Below are positions 44,096 to 45,479 of a DNA stretch of 45,479 bases, piece after piece. Position 1 is the stretch's first letter, and the number at the start of each line of letters is the position of its first letter. The notes beneath the pieces were generated by a model. It searched no databases, was not told the origin of the DNA, and was given only the letters and a program-made list of their open reading frames with translations. This DNA is from Erysipelotrichaceae bacterium (lineage in GTDB: Bacteria > Bacillota_I > Bacilli_A > RFN20 > CAG-449): the NCBI GenBank assembly GCA_015059045.1, contig SVBD01000013.1, positions 1-45,479 on the forward strand, written 5' to 3'. A program made the translations under genes and the position numbers.

Positions 44096-44968
44096 TTATA
44101 CTGATACCTTTCCTTCGATTTTTGGATATGGATCGTATCCAACTAGTTCGAAATCTTCGTATTTAAAATCTAAAATAGATTCAACTTTTCTCTTAATAAT
44201 TAATTTTGGTAATGGGCGAGGAGTTCTAGTAATTTGAGTACGAACTTGTTCCTCTAAGTTAGTATAGATATGGACATCTCCAAATGTATGAACAAAATCT
44301 CCTGGCTCTAAATTGCATACGTGAGCCATCATAATTAATAAAGTTGCATAGGAAGCAATATTGAAAGGAACGCCTAAGAATAAATCTGCACTTCTTTGAT
44401 ATAGTTGACATGATAATCTTTTACCATCACCAGAAACATAGAATTGGACAAATGCATGACAAGGAGGTAAAGCCATCTTATCAATTTGAGAAGGATTCCA
44501 AGCACAGATGATATGGCGTCTAGAAAATGGATTTTCTTTAATTGATTTTTCGACTTCTAAAAGTTGATCAACTCCATATGAATCTCTCCATTGCTTGCCA
44601 TAAACTGGGCCTAAATCACCATGCTTTAAAGCAAATTCTTCGGAGTTTTTAATTTTTTCAACAAATTCTTCAATAGTCTCTCCTTGGTAATCTTTAGATT
44701 TTTTATAATTTTCATAAGGCCATTCGTTCCAAATTCTAATGTTTTGTAAAACTAAAGGACGAATGTTTGTCTCTCCGGAAATAATCCAAAGAAGTTCTCC
44801 TAAAACTGCTTTATAATATACCTTTTTAGTAGTTAATAAAGGAAAACCATCATCCAAATTACATCTAATTTGATATCCAAAAGTAGAGATAGTCCCTGTT
44901 CCAGTTCTATCTTCTTTTCTTGTTCCATTTTCGAGTACGTGTTTACAAAGTTCTAGGTAATTCTTCAT
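44096..44968 (-). CDS. thyA: Thymidylate synthase (ThyA type)
   Basis: A 290-residue enzyme that converts dUMP and methylene-tetrahydrofolate to dTMP. Signatures: [19 protein letters not shown] near the start, [24 protein letters not shown], the nucleophile C170 in [35 protein letters not shown], and [17 protein letters not shown]. The length is intermediate between the short E. coli type and the long Lactobacillus type. AAAGGAGCC precedes the ATG. It forms an operon with folA. Confidence 0.97.
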   Translation of the reverse strand: MKNYLELCKHVLENGTRKEDRTGTGTISTFGYQIRCNLDDGFPLLTTKKVYYKAVLGELLWIISGETNIRPLVLQNIRIWNEWPYENYKKSKDYQGETIEEFVEKIKNSEEFALKHGDLGPVYGKQWRDSYGVDQLLEVEKSIKENPFSRRHIICAWNPSQIDKMALPPCHAFVQFYVSGDGKRLSCQLYQRSADLFLGVPFNIASYATLLIMMAHVCNLEPGDFVHTFGDVHIYTNLEEQVRTQITRTPRPLPKLIIKRKVESILDFKYEDFELVGYDPYPKIEGKVSV

Positions 44969-44992
44969 AATAAGGCTCCTTTAATTTTTTAT

Positions 44993-45001
44993 ATTCTATC
45001 A
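44993..45001 (-). promoter_or_regulatory. Extended -10 promoter of thyA-folA
   Basis: On the minus strand TGA-TAGAAT, an extended -10 with TAGAAT at 44998-44993, about 20 bases before the AAAGGAG site. No clear -35 is seen. Confidence 0.4.
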
Positions 45002-45046
45002 TATTTTAAAATACGATTTCATTAATATTAATATTATTTCTTACTC

Positions 45047-45093
45047 TTGCATAAATTAATTGATAGTGATATATTAATATCACTCGAAAGAGT
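45047..45093 (+). promoter_or_regulatory. tmRNA promoter and leader hairpins
   Basis: TTGCAT (45047-45052), a 17-base spacer and TATATT (45070-45075) form the promoter. AGTGATAT (45065-45072) and ATATCACT (45077-45084) make a palindrome over the -10. ACTC-GAAA-GAGT (45082-45093) would be a small hairpin at the 5' end of the precursor, removed during processing. Confidence 0.65.
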
Positions 45094-45100
45094 AATTACT

Positions 45101-45478
45101 GGGGATGTTCCGGTTTCGACGGGGCAGATTTGGTATAAGGCGCAGTCGGTTGGTCGCGTTAAAGACCACAAAAAAATATCTGGCAACAGAACATCTTATT
45201 CCTACGCAGCTGCTTAATTTAGCATAGCCACTACGAGTGTCCCTATGTTTGGGATGGTAGGTGCTGCTCTAAGTTTGGTCTCTTGATTTAGAAGCGGTAT
45301 AATACCTAGAGAATAAGACTTATCGATTCCTATAAGGTAAGTACGAAAATTTATAGGATAGTCAAAAGTTGATTCGTTAACTAATCTTACTTTTGATGAA
45401 AATTACTAGTTAACTAAACTGTAGGGGCTTATATGGGGTTTGTTTCGGACAGGAGTTCAATTCTCCTCATCTCCACCA
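45101..45478 (+). ncRNA. ssrA: tmRNA (transfer-messenger RNA)
   Basis: A one-piece tmRNA that rescues stalled ribosomes and tags the nascent protein. The 5' end GGGGATG pairs with CATCTCC before the terminal ACCA (45475-45478), forming the tRNA-like acceptor with an encoded CCA. The 5' D-like segment GGTTTCGACGGGG and the T-arm GGAGTTCAATTCTCC (about 45452-45466) are present. The tag frame runs 45182-45214 with stop TAA at 45215-45217 and encodes GNRTSYSYAAA, preceded by the Ala carried by the charged tmRNA. The tag start was placed by alignment with the Bacillus layout (TATAACTGGC before the resume codon, here TATCTGGC). Confidence 0.96.
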
Positions 45479-45479
45479 T

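Noticed and set aside
1-45479. CRISPR array, insertion sequence, prophage genes or rRNA/tRNA genes
   Set aside because: No spaced direct repeats, transposase or integrase frames, or tRNA/rRNA motifs were seen apart from the tmRNA.

Overview
The window is AT-rich DNA from a low-GC Gram-positive bacterium. TGG is the tryptophan codon and TGA is used as a stop, so the standard bacterial code applies. The replication and translation clusters have the gene order of Bacilli (gdpP-rplI-dnaB-walJ-rlmH; dnaX-ebfC-recR-tmk-holB-ricT-rsmI). The serine-rich lipoproteins, MBG/InlB-type surface repeats and compact intergenic spaces suggest an uncultured gut member of the Bacilli (Erysipelotrichia/RF39-like). 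That placement is inference; no rRNA is present to confirm it.

Layout. (1) 1-9018 is a surface and regulatory region. It holds a regulator with two DNA-binding domains behind an inverted-repeat-rich promoter, a small cysteine protein, a 1515-residue wall/membrane-anchored protein with five 29-residue Cys repeats, a serine-rich lipoprotein and a DUF3737 beta-helix protein. (2) 9019-10138 holds a small XRE-type regulator. Convergent to it and overlapping it is a roughly 505-nt, highly structured RNA on the minus strand that no protein gene explains. It has a promoter-like -10, a closing stem joining its two ends, at least three GNRA-capped hairpins and a U-tract, and it resembles the ornate large bacterial RNAs (ROOL class is the leading guess). 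(3) 10139-14546 is an operon of one membrane protein and two duplicated BcrA/BcrB-like ABC transporter pairs, with a terminator in its putative leader. (4) 14643-17669 is an aldo/keto reductase with two Fe-S clusters, a DUF1893 protein and a second serine-rich lipoprotein. (5) 17839-23009 holds a membrane-anchored EEP-family phosphatase/nuclease, a small membrane protein, and a GPH sugar symporter overlapping a GH13 alpha-1,6-glucosidase.

(6) 23268-31564 is the housekeeping run gdpP, rplI, dnaB, walJ and rlmH, followed by a YfhO-type membrane protein. (7) 31584-39425, on the minus strand, holds a ZIP metal transporter, the dnaX-to-rsmI replication/repair/rRNA-modification cluster and an alkaline-phosphatase-superfamily enzyme. 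(8) 39513-42299 is a yybP-ykoY (manganese) riboswitch with a terminator, driving a P-type cation ATPase. (9) 42330-44968, on the minus strand, holds an ATP-grasp enzyme and the thyA-folA pair for dTMP synthesis. (10) 45101-45478 is the complete tmRNA gene at the right edge, with its own promoter and an encoded tag GNRTSYSYAAA.

The most unusual element is the structured RNA at 9452-9960, together with its antisense overlap with the XRE gene and its divergent arrangement with the ABC operon. Next are the operator-like repeats around the first regulator and the attenuator-like terminators placed just upstream of two gene groups. All calls come from reading the sequence; no database search or folding program was run.
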